A stretch of DNA of 33,035 nt from Micavibrio sp. (lineage in GTDB: Bacteria; Pseudomonadota; Alphaproteobacteria; Micavibrionales; Micavibrionaceae). Positions 16,374 to 24,520 of the stretch are shown here, one piece after another. The notes beneath the pieces were generated by a model that saw only the letters and a list, made by a program, of their open reading frames with translations, made no database searches and was not told where the DNA came from. The DNA lies in assembly GCA_002687495.1 (NCBI GenBank), contig NZAJ01000017.1:1-33035 (forward strand). Reading direction: 5' to 3'. Numbering within the stretch: the first letter of the stretch is position 1; each line of letters opens with the position of its first letter. Made by a program: the position numbers and the translations under genes.

Positions 16374-17321
16374 TTAAAAATGCTGCCAACCAGCTTTGTC
16401 TATGGCGATAGCTTGCCCTTGCCCGTCTACAACAGTAATCCCGCTGCCCTTTTCAAAACACCCAATCACTTGTGGATGAATGCCATGCAGCGCAGCATCG
16501 CTCATAAAATCGTCCAATTTCTCTGGCGCAATCGCCATCGCCAGCTCATAATCATCACCACCAGCCATAAGATCAAGCGCAGAGTAACGCCCCACATCAA
16601 TCTGTGCCTGAGCCGCATCTGAGAATTCCACAGCGTCCAAATCAATCCTACAAGCCAGACCACTGGCCTTGGCAATATGCCCCGCATCGGCAATCAAGCC
16701 ATCAGAGATATCAGCCGCCGCATGCACATTGGCTCTTAAAGTCTCAGCCAAAGCAACTCTGGGGGTCGGCTTACGATAGCATTCAAGCAAATAAGCCTCA
16801 TCCGCGCTCACAACATCATCACGCAAAATATCCAAACCAATGAGCGCATTCCCGACAGAGCCACTCAAAACAAGGACATCGCCGTCTTTAGCACCGCCGC
16901 GCTTAACGGCTTCACCTTTTGGCACTAACCCCATCGCTGTAATAGAAATGCTAATCCCTGATTTCGTTGAAGTTGTATCACCACCTAAAAGCTTCACATC
17001 AAACAAAGCCTGATCCTCGCTCAAAGCCTTAGAAAATGCAGCCAACCAACTTTCATCACACACGCTGCTCAATGCCAAACCGAGCTGATAACATAGCGGT
17101 TTAGCCCCCATCGAGGCCAAATCCGACAAATTCACTCTTAAAGCTTTATGAGCAATATAGTGCGGCGCTTCACCGAAGGGGAAATGCACCCCCTCATTCA
17201 GCACATCACTTGAAACCGCCAGCTCAAAGCCTTCCGGCACTGCTAAAACAGCCCCATCATCTTTAAGCCCGTCCATGGATAACGGCGCGAAATATCGCTC
17301 TATTAAATCAAATTCATTCAT
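16374..17321 (-). CDS. thiL: Thiamine-monophosphate kinase
   Basis: Phosphorylates thiamine monophosphate to thiamine diphosphate with ATP, the cofactor used by SucA. The 315-residue protein has the AIR-synthase fold motifs LKDDGAVLAV, SSDVLNEGVHF, LGGDTTSTKSG and AMGLVPKGEA, and MAGGDDYELAMAI in the second half. I chose the ATG at 17321 (MNEFDLIERYFAPL), the family's usual beginning; a frame open 26 codons further upstream has a non-family N-terminus. No strong ribosome site is visible. It follows thiE-thiD on the same strand but across a gap of 296 bases with element D. It is 167 bases upstream of sucB. Confidence 0.93.
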   Translation of the reverse strand: MNEFDLIERYFAPLSMDGLKDDGAVLAVPEGFELAVSSDVLNEGVHFPFGEAPHYIAHKALRVNLSDLASMGAKPLCYQLGLALSSVCDESWLAAFSKALSEDQALFDVKLLGGDTTSTKSGISISITAMGLVPKGEAVKRGGAKDGDVLVLSGSVGNALIGLDILRDDVVSADEAYLLECYRKPTPRVALAETLRANVHAAADISDGLIADAGHIAKASGLACRIDLDAVEFSDAAQAQIDVGRYSALDLMAGGDDYELAMAIAPEKLDDFMSDAALHGIHPQVIGCFEKGSGITVVDGQGQAIAIDKAGWQHF

Positions 17322-17450
17322 TACCAAAGGACTATATGTGAAGCCGCAGCTTATGTCATGCTTCTTGTAAGAGAATTGAAAATAGGATAAAATACCCAAA
17401 CATTAGGGGCTTTTTGTCTTTATCAAAAACAACACCCCCACCCCACCCCC

Positions 17451-17497
17451 GTTTTTACGACGAGCAATAAGACGAAGCTGGATAGCAGTGCAAAAAC
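17451..17497. repeat. Intergenic palindromic element D, thiD-thiL gap
   Basis: GTTTTT (17451-17456) and AAAAAC (17492-17497) form the outer arms; the interior begins with ACGACGAGCAATAA (17457-17470), 11/14 identical to the box of element A. Immediately left is a run of C-tracts (17433-17450), so the minus strand carries three G-tracts of 5, 4 and 5. The rest of the 296-base gap (17322-17617) contains a weak hairpin near 17548-17570 (GCGCAT-ctata-ATGCG) and no gene that I can support. Confidence 0.4.
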
Positions 17498-17617
17498 AAT
17501 ACCTTAACGGAAACCCCACCTAAGAGCCAGGCAAGTAAGATAAGAAAAGTGTAAGCGCATCTATAATGCGTGCACATTTTCAAAGGCGCAGCTTAACAAC
17601 GCTCATCATGTAGATTT

Positions 17618-18418
17618 TCAAGAAAAAGAGGTGATGTTGTGGTTGACTGGCCCATGCCCAGCCCCTACCTCCAACATATCAGCTGCTCGCAAAGCTTCGG
17701 TAAGATAATCCTTAGCGGCGGCAACGGCATGGGCTAGCTCAAGCCCTTTAGCTAAATTCGCCGCAATCGCGCTAGAGAGCGTGCAACCTGTGCCATGCGT
17801 ATTTTCCGTCTCAATACGCTCAGCACTATAACTTTTAACGCCGCCCTTATAAGCGAGATAATCAGTGCAATGATCGCCCTTTAGGTGCCCCCCCTTTAAT
17901 AAGGCAGCCTCAACACCTAAGTCCAGCAATTTTTCCGCCGCGAATTCCATATCCAAAACCGCCGCACGCATAAGCTTTTCGGCCTCAGGGATATTCGGTG
18001 TAATCACGCTCGCGAGCGGAAATAAACGCTTTTTCATCGCGGATAGCGCATCCATATCGATAAGCATATCGCCACTACTGGCGATCATCACTGGATCAAG
18101 AACAACATGCTTAGGAGAATAGCGCTCCAAGCAATCAGCAACAGCTTCGATAATCTCAGCACTCGAGAGCATACCAATCTTTACCGCTGAAACTTCGATA
18201 TCGTCAAAAACAGCCTCGATCTGATCACGCACAAAGCGCTCAGGGCTATTCACAACACTGCGAACACCTTGTGTATTTTGCGCGGTCAGCGCAGTGATTG
18301 CGGCCATACCATAAACGCCATGCGCCGCGAATGTTTTAAGATCAGCTTGTATGCCTGCCCCGCCGGAAGGATCAGAGCCTGCAATAGAAAGTACATTTGG
18401 AATTGAAGAGCCACTCAT
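17618..18418 (-). CDS. thiD: Hydroxymethylpyrimidine/phosphomethylpyrimidine kinase
   Basis: Makes hydroxymethylpyrimidine diphosphate for thiamine synthesis. The 266-residue ribokinase-fold protein has SIAGSDPSGGAGIQADLKTF (about 11-30), TALTAQNTQGV, VLDPVMIASSG, ITPNIPEAEKL, ALLKGGHL and the anion-hole motif NTHGTGCTLSSAI near residues 219-231, all intact. The start overlaps the thiE stop by one base (TGATG at 18420-18416), so thiE and thiD are translationally coupled. Thiamine pyrophosphate feeds SucA, whose gene is just upstream on the same strand. Confidence 0.95.
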   Translation of the reverse strand: MSGSSIPNVLSIAGSDPSGGAGIQADLKTFAAHGVYGMAAITALTAQNTQGVRSVVNSPERFVRDQIEAVFDDIEVSAVKIGMLSSAEIIEAVADCLERYSPKHVVLDPVMIASSGDMLIDMDALSAMKKRLFPLASVITPNIPEAEKLMRAAVLDMEFAAEKLLDLGVEAALLKGGHLKGDHCTDYLAYKGGVKSYSAERIETENTHGTGCTLSSAIAANLAKGLELAHAVAAAKDYLTEALRAADMLEVGAGHGPVNHNITSFS

Positions 18419-19044
18419 CAGCCATAAAGCTCCGCAAAAGCGCGTGCAGCCTCCTCAGGAGACGCCGCTTCACTCACGCTGCGCATCATCGCAACGCCGT
18501 TTGCCCCAGCGTCAATAACAGCTTTAGCATTTTCAGGCGTAATACCGCCAATCCCCACCACTGGCACAGGTGAGAGCTTCACAAGCTCTGCAAATTTCTC
18601 AGCACCTAAAACAGGCTTACCCTTATCAGTCTTGGTCGGGTAAAATGGCCCCGTGCCCACATAATCGATAACAGCAGGATCGACCGCCGCTAAATGCTCA
18701 GCCGTAAAAGCTGTTTGGCCGATAATCGCATCCTCACCAAGCTTAGCGCGCGCCTCTACAGGGGAAGAGTCCCCCTGACCCAAATGAACCCCAGATGCAC
18801 CAACAGCAAATGCCACATCCACATAGTCATTAATCAATAACGGCACACCTGTATCGCTCAACCACTCTTGCAGCATCGCCGCCTCTGCCAACACATCATT
18901 AAGCGGGTCAAGCTTATTACGATACTGAACCATAGTTGCACCACCCTTGATTGCCATCATGGTGACATCAACAATATCCCGCCCCCCACATAATGTCGGG
19001 TCAGCGATGAAATAAACAGAGAGATCGAGATTTTTACAGTTCAT
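18418..19044 (-). CDS. thiE: Thiamine-phosphate synthase
   Basis: Joins hydroxymethylpyrimidine diphosphate with thiazole phosphate to give thiamine monophosphate. The 208-residue TIM-barrel protein shows MVQYRNKLDP, LLINDYVDVA, GVHLGQGDSSP, IIGQTAFTAEH, YVGTGPFYPTKTDKGKP and VVGIGGITPENA, in family order. I chose the ATG at 19044 (MNCKNLDLSVYFIAD), which sits next to GGGGTGAG; a GTG two codons upstream at 19050 overlaps that ribosome site. The stop overlaps thiD by one base. The leader upstream holds two hairpins (see 19091 and 19119), but not a recognisable TPP riboswitch. Confidence 0.94.
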   Translation of the reverse strand: MNCKNLDLSVYFIADPTLCGGRDIVDVTMMAIKGGATMVQYRNKLDPLNDVLAEAAMLQEWLSDTGVPLLINDYVDVAFAVGASGVHLGQGDSSPVEARAKLGEDAIIGQTAFTAEHLAAVDPAVIDYVGTGPFYPTKTDKGKPVLGAEKFAELVKLSPVPVVGIGGITPENAKAVIDAGANGVAMMRSVSEAASPEEAARAFAELYG

Positions 19045-19090
19045 TCTCACCCCAAATTTGAGATCACTTCAAAATATTTTGGCGCGATGC

Positions 19091-19115
19091 CGCATAACGC
19101 CTTTATGCGATTTTT
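19091..19115. other. Hairpin in the sucA-thiE gap
   Basis: CGCATAA (19091-19097) and TTATGCG (19103-19109) pair perfectly around a 5-base loop; on the plus strand ATTTTT follows, though no plus-strand gene ends here. On the minus strand the hairpin lies in the thiE leader, about 47 bases before the ATG. Role unknown. Confidence 0.5.
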
Positions 19116-19118
19116 CTG

Positions 19119-19179
19119 CTGGGCTAGACACAGGGCGCGCAGCGAGGCGAAGCACGTCAGCGCCCCCTAGCAACCCCAG
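19119..19179. repeat. Intergenic palindromic element E, sucA-thiE gap
   Basis: CTGGG/CCCAG (19119-19123 and 19175-19179), CTAG/CTAG (19124-19127 and 19167-19170) and AGGGCGCGC/GCGCCCCCT (19132-19140 and 19160-19168) nest as alternative arms of one GC-rich palindrome around GAGGCGAAGCACGTCA. It lies 19 bases beyond the sucA stop and may end that transcript. It is markedly more GC-rich than the neighbouring gaps. Confidence 0.5.
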
Positions 19180-19197
19180 AGGAAAAAAAGTGTATAA

Positions 19198-22098
19198 TTA
19201 AACGCTTAGCGCTTCATCAACCAGCTTCGCTTGTTCATCTTTATGGCGGCTCATTAGACCTGTCGCAGGTGCTGCGGCTTCTTCACGGCCAACATAAACA
19301 GGGCGTTTTGCCTTAATATCGACCTCAGCCAAGACCTTCTCAATACGGCGATCAACAAAGTGCCAGTAACCCTGATTTTCAGGCTCTTCCTGACACCAAA
19401 CAACATCAGCATTCTTATAAGGTGCAAGCTCAATCGCAAGTGCTTTATCCGCAAATGGGTAAAGCTGCTCAAGACGTAAGATCACAACATCATTAATACC
19501 GCGATCACGGCGCTCTTGAAGCAGATCGTAATAAACCTTACCTGTACAAAGAACAACACACTTCACCTGATCTGCTGGCGCCAATGAATCACGATCATCA
19601 TCCCAAAGCACGCGGTGGAACGTACTACCCTCCGTAAAGTCCTCAGTCTTAGACACTGCCAATTTATGACGTAGCAATGATTTAGGCGTAAACACAATCA
19701 AAGGCTTACGGAAGTCACGATGCATCTGACGTCTCAAAGCATGGAAGATATTTGCTGGCGTTGTACAATTTACAACCTGCCAGTTATCTTCAGCCGCCAT
19801 CTGCAAGAAACGCTCAGGACGTGCAGATGAGTGCTCTGGCCCCTGCCCCTCATAACCATGCGGCAGAAGAACAGTCAGACCACTCATACGCAGCCATTTT
19901 GATTCACCAGATGAGATAAACTGGTCAAACATAACCTGCGCGCCATTAGCAAAGTCACCAAATTGCGCTTCCCAAATAACAAGCGTTTTCGGATCAGCCA
20001 ACGAATAACCATACTCAAAACCAAGCACAGCCATCTCAGATAGCGGGCTGTCATGCGCTTCGAATAAAGGCTGATCAGGCGCAAGGTTCTTCAAAGGATA
20101 ATATTGAGAGTTATCTTCTTGATCATACCAGATTGCATGACGGTGTGAGAATGTACCACGGCCAACATCTTGCCCTGACAAACGCACAGAATAACCTTCT
20201 TTAAGCAACGAACCGAAAGCCAAAGCCTCGCCCATCGCCCAATCATACCCCTCACCGCTTTCAAGCATCTGCTTTTTAGCATCCAAGATACGGCTTAGTT
20301 TTCTATTAATATTAAATCCTTCTGGAATATAGGTCAGAACTTTACCAAGCTCATCAACCATATCCTTGGAAATATCTGTCTTTCCGCGACGATCATCCCC
20401 ATGCGCAACTTTAAGACCATCCCAAGCGCCGCCAAGGAAATCAGCCGCATTTGGTTTAAAGGTTTTTGTTGCTTCAAAGGCATCTTCAAGCTCAGAATAT
20501 ACTGCATCCATATAGCCATTACCTTCATCTTCAGAGATAAGCCCCTCAGAGATAAGCTGCTTCATATATTTGATACGCGTAGAATCTTGCTTCGCAATCT
20601 GCTTATACATCAATGGCTGTGTGAATGCAGGCTCATCACCTTCATTGTGGCCATAACGACGATAACAATACATATCGATCACAACATCACGGCCAAACTC
20701 CTGACGGAATTCAGTCGCAATACGCGCAACATGCACAACAGCTTCAGGATCATCACCATTCACATGGAAGATCGGCGCTGATAACATCTTTGCGACATCA
20801 GTTGAATAAGGACCAGAACGTGAGAATTTCGGCATAGTCGTAAAGCCGATCTGGTTGTTAATCACAATATGGATTGTACCGCCTACGCGATAGCCAGGAA
20901 GCTCAGAAATCATCAATGTTTCAGCCGTAATCCCCTGACCGGCAAACGCTGCATCACCATGAAGAACAAGCGGCATAACAGCCGTATCTTGCGCGCCGCC
21001 ACGCTGCATTTGCTTCGCACGCACTTTACCGATCACAACCGGGTTCACAAACTCAAGGTGAGATGGGTTCGCCGTCAAAGACAAGTGAACATTATTACCA
21101 TCAAAATCACGGTCACTTGATGTACCAAGGTGGTATTTCACGTCAGCAGAGCCAAGCACATCATCAGGAATAGAGGACTGACCTTGGAACTCAGCAAAGA
21201 TCGTTGTAAATGGTTTACCCATAACGTTTGCCAGCACGTTCAAACGTCCGCGGTGCGCCATACCAATAACCATTTCCTTAAGGCCAAGCTGACCACCACG
21301 TTTAGTGATTTGCTCAATCAAAGGAATAAGAGCTTCACCACCATCAACACCAAAGCGCTTTGTACCAGGGTATTTCTTGTGCAAGAACTGCTCAAACCCT
21401 TCAGCAGCGGTAATGCGCTTCAAAATCGCTTTCTTACCTTCAGGTGTAAAATCTGTCTTGTTGCGTGGCTGCTCAATACGCTCTTGAACCCACTTCTTTT
21501 CTTCAGGGTCAGACAAATGCGTAAATTCCACACCAATCGTACCGCAATAGATTTGCTTCAAAGCCGCTATGATCTGATTACAGCTCGCGCTCTCCATACC
21601 TAAAACACCATTTAGATAGATAGGACGCCCCATATCTGCAGGGGTAAAGCCGTAATGCGCTGGATCCAGCTCAGGGAAGAGGCCTTTTTCTTTCATGCCT
21701 AACGGATCAAGATCAGCCATACGGTGACCGCGAGAGCGATAAGCACGAATAAGCATCAAAGCACGCACAGAATCTTCCGCCGCTTGCTTGACTTGCGCTT
21801 CTCCGATAATAGTACCGCCATTAGCAGCAGGCGCATCAACCTGATCATGCGCACCAACATCACCATCAGAAGGGTCTGTGCCAAATCCATGTGAAGTTCT
21901 GCGATTTTCTTCAGGCGTCCAACTCGCGCCAGATAGCTCAACCAACAAAGCTGCTTCATCATCCGCTAGATCGTTAAAAAACGCGCGCCAGCTCTCATCA
22001 ACATGTGATGGGTTCTTCCTATATTGCATATAAAGATGCGCGATATATTCGCCGCTTGGCCCTGATATAGCAGATAGATCCAGTGCTGTTTCACTCAT
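19198..22098 (-). CDS. sucA: 2-oxoglutarate dehydrogenase E1 component
   Basis: Thiamine diphosphate-dependent decarboxylase of 2-oxoglutarate that transfers the succinyl group to SucB. The 966-residue product has the N-terminal segment that contacts E2 (residues about 17-41, EYIAHLYMQYRKNPSHVDE), the conserved RAYRSRGH (about 118-125), the thiamine diphosphate motif GDAAFAGQG (381-389) through INNQIGFTT (413-421), GHNEGDEPAFTQP (483-495), and the transketolase-like C-terminal half with LPHGYEGQGPEHSSARPERF. Length matches the family. I chose the ATG at 22098 (MSETALDLSA) because AAGGG lies eight bases upstream; a frame open 20 codons further is unlike the family. Two small acidic paralogues lie upstream on the same strand. 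sucB is 3 kb away, beyond the thiamine genes. Confidence 0.97.
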   Translation of the reverse strand: MSETALDLSAISGPSGEYIAHLYMQYRKNPSHVDESWRAFFNDLADDEAALLVELSGASWTPEENRRTSHGFGTDPSDGDVGAHDQVDAPAANGGTIIGEAQVKQAAEDSVRALMLIRAYRSRGHRMADLDPLGMKEKGLFPELDPAHYGFTPADMGRPIYLNGVLGMESASCNQIIAALKQIYCGTIGVEFTHLSDPEEKKWVQERIEQPRNKTDFTPEGKKAILKRITAAEGFEQFLHKKYPGTKRFGVDGGEALIPLIEQITKRGGQLGLKEMVIGMAHRGRLNVLANVMGKPFTTIFAEFQGQSSIPDDVLGSADVKYHLGTSSDRDFDGNNVHLSLTANPSHLEFVNPVVIGKVRAKQMQRGGAQDTAVMPLVLHGDAAFAGQGITAETLMISELPGYRVGGTIHIVINNQIGFTTMPKFSRSGPYSTDVAKMLSAPIFHVNGDDPEAVVHVARIATEFRQEFGRDVVIDMYCYRRYGHNEGDEPAFTQPLMYKQIAKQDSTRIKYMKQLISEGLISEDEGNGYMDAVYSELEDAFEATKTFKPNAADFLGGAWDGLKVAHGDDRRGKTDISKDMVDELGKVLTYIPEGFNINRKLSRILDAKKQMLESGEGYDWAMGEALAFGSLLKEGYSVRLSGQDVGRGTFSHRHAIWYDQEDNSQYYPLKNLAPDQPLFEAHDSPLSEMAVLGFEYGYSLADPKTLVIWEAQFGDFANGAQVMFDQFISSGESKWLRMSGLTVLLPHGYEGQGPEHSSARPERFLQMAAEDNWQVVNCTTPANIFHALRRQMHRDFRKPLIVFTPKSLLRHKLAVSKTEDFTEGSTFHRVLWDDDRDSLAPADQVKCVVLCTGKVYYDLLQERRDRGINDVVILRLEQLYPFADKALAIELAPYKNADVVWCQEEPENQGYWHFVDRRIEKVLAEVDIKAKRPVYVGREEAAAPATGLMSRHKDEQAKLVDEALSV

Positions 22099-22206
22099 AA
22101 TTTTACCCTTCACATATGTGTCGTCTAATATTTGGTATAATGGACTTAATCCTATCAAACACGAAAATCAAGCCCATAGTGTACTGTAAAGCTTTAAGCT
22201 TGTTTA

Positions 22207-22764
22207 TTACTCATACTCACGCATTAATGTTTTCAGCTGAGAGATATTCTGGCTCTCAACCGAGCTAACATTCATAGGGTGATCCGCATCTTCTGCGCCC
22301 TTACCTAAAAATGTCGCCGTTATCTTGCCAAGCAAAGCCCCAAAAGCACTGCCCTCTTCCGGCTCTTCCTCATCATATTGGATAAACTCGCCATGTGCTT
22401 GCGCAACAGTGACAGCCACCTCATAAAGTGCAGCCTTATATTTCTTCAAATCATCTTTAGGCGCCTTATTCTTCATAAGAGCTAAAGCTTTACCGATCTC
22501 ATCACGCGGATCATAAACATCATCTGCCCATTCGTCCCACACATCTTTTTGAGAGAGCGTAAAACGAGCAATATCATCCACTAAACCAGGGCCATCATAT
22601 TTCTTTGCAACAGCACGAAGGCATGCGCCCAAAGCTCGCATCTCGCGAATATCATCTTCTTCACCCTCTAGATCTTCCGCGTAAGAAATCCAAACACCAG
22701 TTTTATACAGCGCAGAGGCCAGCAACAGCTTTTCTTCTTCTAAAAATATATCAAATTCACTCAC
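22207..22764 (-). CDS. hypothetical acidic protein, paralogue 2
   Basis: A 185-residue, strongly acidic, helical protein with no signal peptide. It is homologous along most of its length to the upstream neighbour: SALYKTGVWISYAEDLEGEE here against SLPYRVGYWISQSDTSGGDD there, and the helix YEVAVTVAQAHGEF here against MEVGEAVALAFREL. The tyrosine/Gly/Trp-Ile-Ser block near residues 18-28 is the best conserved feature. I do not recognise a named family; the acidic helical make-up faintly recalls TerB-like proteins, which I do not claim. The start is a GTG at 22764. It lies 14 bases after its paralogue and 108 bases before sucA on the same strand, so co-transcription with sucA is possible. Confidence 0.8.
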   Translation of the reverse strand: MSEFDIFLEEEKLLLASALYKTGVWISYAEDLEGEEDDIREMRALGACLRAVAKKYDGPGLVDDIARFTLSQKDVWDEWADDVYDPRDEIGKALALMKNKAPKDDLKKYKAALYEVAVTVAQAHGEFIQYDEEEPEEGSAFGALLGKITATFLGKGAEDADHPMNVSSVESQNISQLKTLMREYE

Positions 22765-22778
22765 CTTATAAGCCCCAC

Positions 22779-23339
22779 TTATATCGCGTAGTTAATATTG
22801 AGAGCCTTCGCCAGCCACTCAAGCGCGATACGCTCAGCAGGAGAAATATTTAAGAACTCTTCAAATGTCTTGTAATGCACACCACGTTTCTTCGCAGCAG
22901 ATTCCAACTTTCGATACTCCATCTTAAGCTTCATCTGCGCGATAAAAGAATGATCCTCTAATTCACGAAAAGCCAGAGCCACAGCCTCTCCAACTTCCAT
23001 TATATGCTGTTTGAAAGCGTTAACTTCTTTCTCATCAACCGCTTGCGTTAAAATATAAATCGCACGCTTACAATCCTCAGGCACATCACCCACATTTTCA
23101 CGCCATTTGGGCCACTGCTCCTGCGCGCGCACAGTATGGCTGATGATCACCTGCACAGTTTCACAAACAAAAATTTCGCCCGCATAGCCGTTTAGGATAT
23201 TTGATAGAGCCTGCAATTCCTCTTCATCTGAATCATCCCCGCCTGATGTATCACTTTGTGAAATCCAATACCCCACACGATAAGGCAAGCTGATAAGCAT
23301 TTCGCGATCTTCTGGCGATAAATTATGTAAGAAACTCAT
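22779..23339 (-). CDS. hypothetical acidic protein, paralogue 1
   Basis: A 186-residue helical protein, paralogous to the next gene. It begins MSFLHNLSPEDREMLISLPY and keeps the GYWISQSD block, an acidic loop (SGGDDSDEEELQAL), and a helical core with VQVIISHTVRAQEQWPKWRE. Its C-terminal third (KRGVHYKTFEEFLNISPAER) differs from the partner and is more basic. There is no signal peptide or membrane segment. A GGGTATGGG ribosome site precedes the ATG at 23339. The gene starts 131 bases downstream of the sucD terminator on the same strand. The pair may act as a heterodimer; that is inference. Function unknown. Confidence 0.8.
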   Translation of the reverse strand: MSFLHNLSPEDREMLISLPYRVGYWISQSDTSGGDDSDEEELQALSNILNGYAGEIFVCETVQVIISHTVRAQEQWPKWRENVGDVPEDCKRAIYILTQAVDEKEVNAFKQHIMEVGEAVALAFRELEDHSFIAQMKLKMEYRKLESAAKKRGVHYKTFEEFLNISPAERIALEWLAKALNINYAI

Positions 23340-23428
23340 AAAAACCCATACCCTTTTAAAAATCCAACCTGATTATCATACAATGAAATCACCCTCGCTT
23401 CAAACGCCCAGCACTAAAAACCAGCAAC

Positions 23429-23458
23429 AAAAAAAGAGCGCTTTAACAAGCGCCCTTT
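23429..23458 (-). terminator. Rho-independent terminator of sucD
   Basis: On the minus strand AAAGGGCGCTT pairs with AAGCGCTCTTT (one G-U pair) around a 4-base loop and continues into TTTTTTTG. It lies 32 bases beyond the sucD stop. Confidence 0.93.
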
Positions 23459-23489
23459 CAAATTCTTATAATATGCTAACAGCTCTAAA

Positions 23490-24365
23490 TTAAGCAGCCA
23501 TAGCTTTAAGCATTGCATCACCAAGACCCGCTGGGCTTTCTGATACAACAAAACCAGCATCGCTCATCGCTTTCATCTTAGCTGGCGCAGTATCATCAGC
23601 ACCAGAGATCAACGCACCAGCATGGCCCATACGCTTACCTGGAGGCGCTGTAGCACCAGCAATAAAGCCAGCAATCGGCTTCTTGTTAGACAAACCTTTA
23701 TAATATTCCGCAGCTTCAATCTCTGCAGTACCACCGATCTCACCGATCATAAGGATACCTTCTGTCTCTGGGTCTTCCATGAACAACTCGATACAATCGA
23801 TAAAGTTTGTACCATTCACTGGGTCACCACCAATACCGATACATGTTGATTGACCAAGACCAACTGCGCCAGTCTGTGCAACAGCTTCATATGTCAATGT
23901 ACCAGAACGTGAAACAATACCGATCTTACCGCGCTTATGGATGTGACCTGGCATAATACCAATCTTACATTCATCAGGTGTAATGATACCTGGACAGTTA
24001 GGACCGATAAGGCGTGTTTTAGAGCCCTGAAGCGCTGCTTTAACCTTAACCATATCCAAAACTGGAATACCTTCAGTAATACAAATCGCAAGCTCAACCT
24101 CAGCTTCAATAGCTTCAATAATAGCTGCTGCTGCAAATGGAGGCGGAACATAAATCACAGACGCATTACAGTCTGTCGCATCTTTAGCTTCCTTAACAGT
24201 GTTAAACACAGGCAGACCTAAATGCTCTTGACCACCTTTCTTAGGCGTAACACCACCAACCATATTTGTACCATAGGCAATTGCCTGCTCAGAGTGGAAC
24301 GTACCTTGCGCACCTGTAAAACCCTGACAAATAACTTTTGTATCCTTACCAACCAAAACGGCCAT
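23490..24365 (-). CDS. sucD: Succinyl-CoA ligase alpha subunit
   Basis: With SucC, converts succinyl-CoA to succinate with nucleotide triphosphate synthesis. The 291-residue protein has the CoA-binding Rossmann start [19 protein letters not shown], the conserved [17 protein letters not shown], and the phosphorylated His248 in [12 protein letters not shown] chose the ATG at 24365 ([12 protein letters not shown]), with GGAG about ten bases upstream; a frame open 14 codons further is not family-like. Unusually it is separated from sucC by about 1.4 kb that holds a plus-strand gene and a sucC terminator. It has its own terminator, so it is transcribed as a single gene. Confidence 0.97.
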   Translation of the reverse strand: MAVLVGKDTKVICQGFTGAQGTFHSEQAIAYGTNMVGGVTPKKGGQEHLGLPVFNTVKEAKDATDCNASVIYVPPPFAAAAIIEAIEAEVELAICITEGIPVLDMVKVKAALQGSKTRLIGPNCPGIITPDECKIGIMPGHIHKRGKIGIVSRSGTLTYEAVAQTGAVGLGQSTCIGIGGDPVNGTNFIDCIELFMEDPETEGILMIGEIGGTAEIEAAEYYKGLSNKKPIAGFIAGATAPPGKRMGHAGALISGADDTAPAKMKAMSDAGFVVSESPAGLGDAMLKAMAA

Positions 24366-24520
24366 TTCAATCTTTCTCCATATTAAGATTCGAATTCGTG
24401 GGCTCATTTAACGCCCTGCAGGATTCAAAATCAACCTATGAATACCGAAAAAAGCACTGAAATTAAAAAAAACTTCACTTTTAACGCTCATAATAACGTT
24501 GAAAGAAAAAAGCATTGAAA

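Noticed and set aside
19045-19197. TPP riboswitch upstream of thiE
   Set aside because: The minus-strand sequence has GC-rich stems but no CUGAGA and no matching distal TPP-sensing segment; the stems fit a palindromic element better.
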